A DNA stretch of 7,107 bases, from positions 1 to 7,107 of the forward strand of contig MFMA01000017.1 in NCBI GenBank assembly GCA_001783355.1, read 5' to 3'. The notes under the pieces are model-generated. The model was not told the DNA's origin. It made no database searches and was given only the letters and a program-made list of their open reading frames with translations. This document shows, piece by piece, positions 5,664 through 7,107 of this stretch (position 1 is the stretch's first letter; each line of letters begins with the position of its first letter). This DNA comes from Candidatus Kaiserbacteria bacterium RIFCSPLOWO2_01_FULL_54_20. GTDB lineage: Bacteria; Patescibacteriota; Minisyncoccia; Phycocordibacterales; UBA2100. A program made the position numbers and the translations under genes.

Positions 5664-5695
5664 AAGGCGCGACCCCCTAAGAGGGGTCGCGCCTT
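5664..5695 (-). terminator. Strong GC-rich hairpin terminator after the 207-residue exported protein
   Basis: A perfect 13-bp stem (AAGGCGCGACCCC pairing with GGGGTCGCGCCTT) closes a six-base loop at 5677-5682. It starts 49 nt after the stop of the minus-strand gene ending at 5745, so it most likely terminates that transcript. The minus-strand tail after the stem is TTTATGC, giving only a short T run. On the plus strand the tail is AACAAAACC, so it does not look bidirectional. The stem ends about 38 nt before the promoter of the next minus-strand gene and insulates the two units. Confidence 0.75.
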
Positions 5696-5744
5696 AACAA
5701 AACCAACTATTTGTCGCGATCCAACTTTTCCCGGCAGAGCCGGT

Positions 5745-6368
5745 TTACAGACCGAACCGTATCTTCATCTGATCGATCATGGCCTGCAACCGCTCCATGA
5801 CACGCGTGAGGGCGTCGATCTGTATCTGGGCTGTCGTTGTAGCCTTCACGTGCACCGTCGTCGTCGCGATTCCCTTCGGCGCCTTGGGAGGTTTCGGATG
5901 CTGCATCTTATCCTCCACATGGGTCGCCTTCACTGTCCAGGTTGAAGTCGTCGTACCGGAGAGCGCAACTCCTCTGAAGTTCACCGTATCGCCGATCGCG
6001 ATGTTCGCGATCGTCCCCTTGCCGATACCTTTAATGTTGAACTTCGTCGAAGCGTCGGTCTGCACGATGAACGTCAAGGGTGGCGAGACCGTCGTCGCGG
6101 TAAAGCCGCTCGTGGAAGTGGCAGTCACCGTCGCACCTTGGACGCGCACATCGTTTTCGTTGTCGATACGCACCTTAAGGTCCGGCGCGAAGATGTTCAA
6201 TTTCGCGACGATGTTGAGCATGCCATTGCCAGGGCCTCGGTTGTCACGTTCTTTCCTTTCACCTCGTTCGTCTGCGCTCGCGATAGCGGCAAACCCGATA
6301 ACGAGCACGAGGAGAGCGCCCGCGACCAGTGCCACATTCCGTGAATGCAGTTGTTTTATTTTCGTCAT
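5745..6368 (-). CDS. Exported DUF5666-like protein with signal peptide and C-terminal helix
   Basis: A 207-residue protein with basic N-terminus (MTKIKQLHSR), hydrophobic core at about 12-30 and a likely signal peptidase site after ASA (residue 32). The next stretch is charged and Gly-rich (about 33-50). Residues about 52-152 form a Thr/Val-rich beta domain resembling DUF5666: VRVQGATVTATSTSGFTATT, TFIVQTDASTKFNI, IANIAIGDTVNFRGVA and WTVKATHVED, i.e. the T.F / G(D)TV..G / A..V pattern. Then come a proline/lysine stretch (PKPPKAPKG), Thr-rich strands, and a C-terminal helix RVMERLQAMIDQMKIRFGL; a terminal helix ending FGL is a form I associate with CPR exported proteins. There is no cysteine. 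Its role is unknown; surface or extracellular location is inferred. Unlike its neighbours the start has no -10 close to the ATG. It ends in a hairpin terminator. Confidence 0.8.
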   Translation of the reverse strand: MTKIKQLHSRNVALVAGALLVLVIGFAAIASADERGERKERDNRGPGNGMLNIVAKLNIFAPDLKVRIDNENDVRVQGATVTATSTSGFTATTVSPPLTFIVQTDASTKFNIKGIGKGTIANIAIGDTVNFRGVALSGTTTSTWTVKATHVEDKMQHPKPPKAPKGIATTTVHVKATTTAQIQIDALTRVMERLQAMIDQMKIRFGL

Positions 6369-6498
6369 ACTATGTGTGCCTGTTTTACTTGGTTAATTGA
6401 TTGTTTTTCGACCGATCCGGAACGCGCAGGCACCTATGGTCGCTGCACGAACATAAGCGTTAAGACGGCCGGGGAGGCCAACTCTTTCAGTTTGTCTT
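6369..6498. other. Spacer between the two exported-protein genes
   Basis: These 130 bases hold no open frame of note. On the minus strand the AT-rich part (about 6371-6410) could carry a promoter for the 207-residue gene, but I cannot pick a convincing -10/-35 pair. A weak AGG lies about 11 nt before the ATG at 6368. GGCC-GGGGA-GGCC at about 6469-6480 is too short to call a terminator. Confidence 0.4.
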
Positions 6499-6505
6499 TC
6501 AGTTT
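6483..6505. repeat. 11-bp direct repeat, period 12, over a stop codon
   Basis: TCTTTCAGTTT occurs at 6483-6493 and again at 6495-6505. Because the period is 12 the repeat is in frame with the minus-strand gene ending at 6499 and supplies a second TGA at 6489-6487 behind the first one. It is probably a small slippage duplication at the gene's end. Confidence 0.7.
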
Positions 6506-7107
6506 TGTACTTCTTGCAGATATACGACCGGAGCGTCGCTGGTTTGTGAAGAGACTAGTCGAACGACATCCCCCTCAATGAGAACGCCTGGAGAGTTGCC
6601 TGAAAGAGTACCAGTGATCGCCACAAAATCTCCTACGTTAATGTCGGAGAGAGTTCCCGCCTCACCGTTGGGAAGAACGAAGCGGGTCTCCGCATGAAGG
6701 TTTATTGTCCAGCGGAACATGCCGGCATTCCACTCGGAGACAACCTCAAGATACGAATTGGAGACGCGCGCGACGCGGGCGCCTTGAATGTAGGTCAGCC
6801 CGTTGCCCGCTATGTTGAGCCCTTGTATCGGCATATCTTGCTTCACAACACCCGCGGCGGCGGACTCTCTGCGGAAATCCGGAGAGGCACCAAAACCCGA
6901 AAAGGTCGAGCTCATGCCGCTTGCAACGACAATGCCGGCAAATAGCGACGCCGCCACTGAACTGACAAGGAATCTGTGCTCCTCTCGGAAGCGACGGAGC
7001 CGCTGAAGACGCACGCGAGGCCATTCGCGCAGTCCACCGTGGACCTGGGCACCGGGATATTGGATGAAAGGTGCGTAGCGCATAATTTTTTTGCATTGCA
7101 CGTACAT
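6499..7107 (-). CDS. Membrane-anchored DUF5666-like protein (reaches right edge; start unresolved)
   Basis: Read from the ATG at the very edge (7107) this is 202 residues. The frame is still open there, so the true start may lie outside, or may be the ATG at 7083 (MRYAPFIQYPG), which gives 194 residues. In numbering from 7107, residues 26-45 are strongly arginine-rich (LREWPRVRLQRLRRFREEHR), and 46-66 form one hydrophobic helix (FLVSSVAASLFAGIVVAS). The rest should lie outside the membrane by the positive-inside rule. A Ser/Ala/Gly linker leads to a beta domain at about 105-187 with DUF5666-like signs: ARVARVSNSYLEVVS, TINLHAETRFVLPNG, LSDINVGDFVAITGTLSG and VLIEGDVVRLVS. The block around AETRF and INVGDFVAITG corresponds to ASTKF and IAIGDTVNFRG in the next gene downstream, suggesting distant paralogues. 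No enzymatic motif is visible and the role is unknown. Confidence 0.7.
   Translation of the reverse strand: MYVQCKKIMRYAPFIQYPGAQVHGGLREWPRVRLQRLRRFREEHRFLVSSVAASLFAGIVVASGMSSTFSGFGASPDFRRESAAAGVVKQDMPIQGLNIAGNGLTYIQGARVARVSNSYLEVVSEWNAGMFRWTINLHAETRFVLPNGEAGTLSDINVGDFVAITGTLSGNSPGVLIEGDVVRLVSSQTSDAPVVYLQEVQN

Noticed and set aside
5993..6013. Inverted repeat CGATCGCG - 5 nt - CGCGATCG
   Set aside because: It lies inside a coding region and follows from the repetitive Ile-Ala codons of TIANIAIG; no position relative to a gene end or start suggests function.
5779..6396. 205-codon plus-strand open frame opposite the 207-residue exported protein
   Set aside because: The minus-strand frame has a signal peptide, a domain pattern and a terminator. 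The plus frame is the hydrophobic shadow of Thr/Ala/Asn-rich coding sequence.
1..7107. CRISPR array, tRNA/rRNA gene, insertion sequence or defence system
   Set aside because: I saw no regularly spaced repeats, no tRNA-like cloverleaf in the gaps, no transposase, and no nuclease, toxin or reverse transcriptase motif. Gaps between genes are almost all under 150 nt.

Overview
The window looks like a piece of a small, streamlined bacterial genome of roughly 50% G+C. My best guess is Candidatus Patescibacteria (CPR), close to Parcubacteria/Kaiserbacteria. The support is indirect: very short gene spacings and overlaps, a divergent class II LysRS, short exported proteins with DUF5666-like domains, isolated transport genes, and near absence of Shine-Dalgarno sites. 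TGA is used as a normal stop (PAP2, pyrB, dgkA), so this is not a code-25 Gracilibacteria/Absconditabacteria genome. There is no rRNA, tRNA, CRISPR array, insertion sequence or phage gene that I can see.

Layout. Positions 1-2416 (minus strand) carry three genes in series: a membrane-anchored MliC-like protein (2416-1988), lysyl-tRNA synthetase (1972-527), and an EamA/DMT-type transporter that runs off the left edge (512-1). Divergently, from 2455 on the plus strand, come a ZIP-family metal transporter (2455-3261), a small DgkA-type lipid kinase (3270-3629) and a PAP2 lipid phosphatase (3626-4168). The kinase and phosphatase overlap by ATGA. The PAP2 gene converges on, and overlaps by 26 bp, a minus-strand pyrB (5054-4143). 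Upstream of pyrB on the same strand is a multi-pass protein resembling ECF S components or DUF6580 proteins (5602-5075). A strong GC-rich hairpin terminator (5664-5695) separates this from two minus-strand exported proteins with DUF5666-like beta domains (6368-5745 and 7107-6499, the latter reaching the right edge).

Function. The dgkA-PAP2 pair can be read as an undecaprenol/diacylglycerol phosphorylation-dephosphorylation module at the membrane. The MliC-like protein and the two DUF5666-like proteins are envelope or extracellular proteins of unknown precise role. ZIP, EamA and the S-component-like protein are importers or exporters. LysRS and ATCase are housekeeping enzymes.

The most striking thing is not a gene but the start regions. 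At six of the nine genes a sigma70-type -10 hexamer (TATAAT, TATTAT, TACAGT, TATACT, TACACT) ends 6-8 nt before the ATG, often squeezed into the few bases between neighbouring genes, and no purine-rich ribosome site is present. This predicts leaderless mRNAs with a separate promoter for nearly every gene, even inside apparent operons. I do not see a clearly new defence or mobile system in the window.
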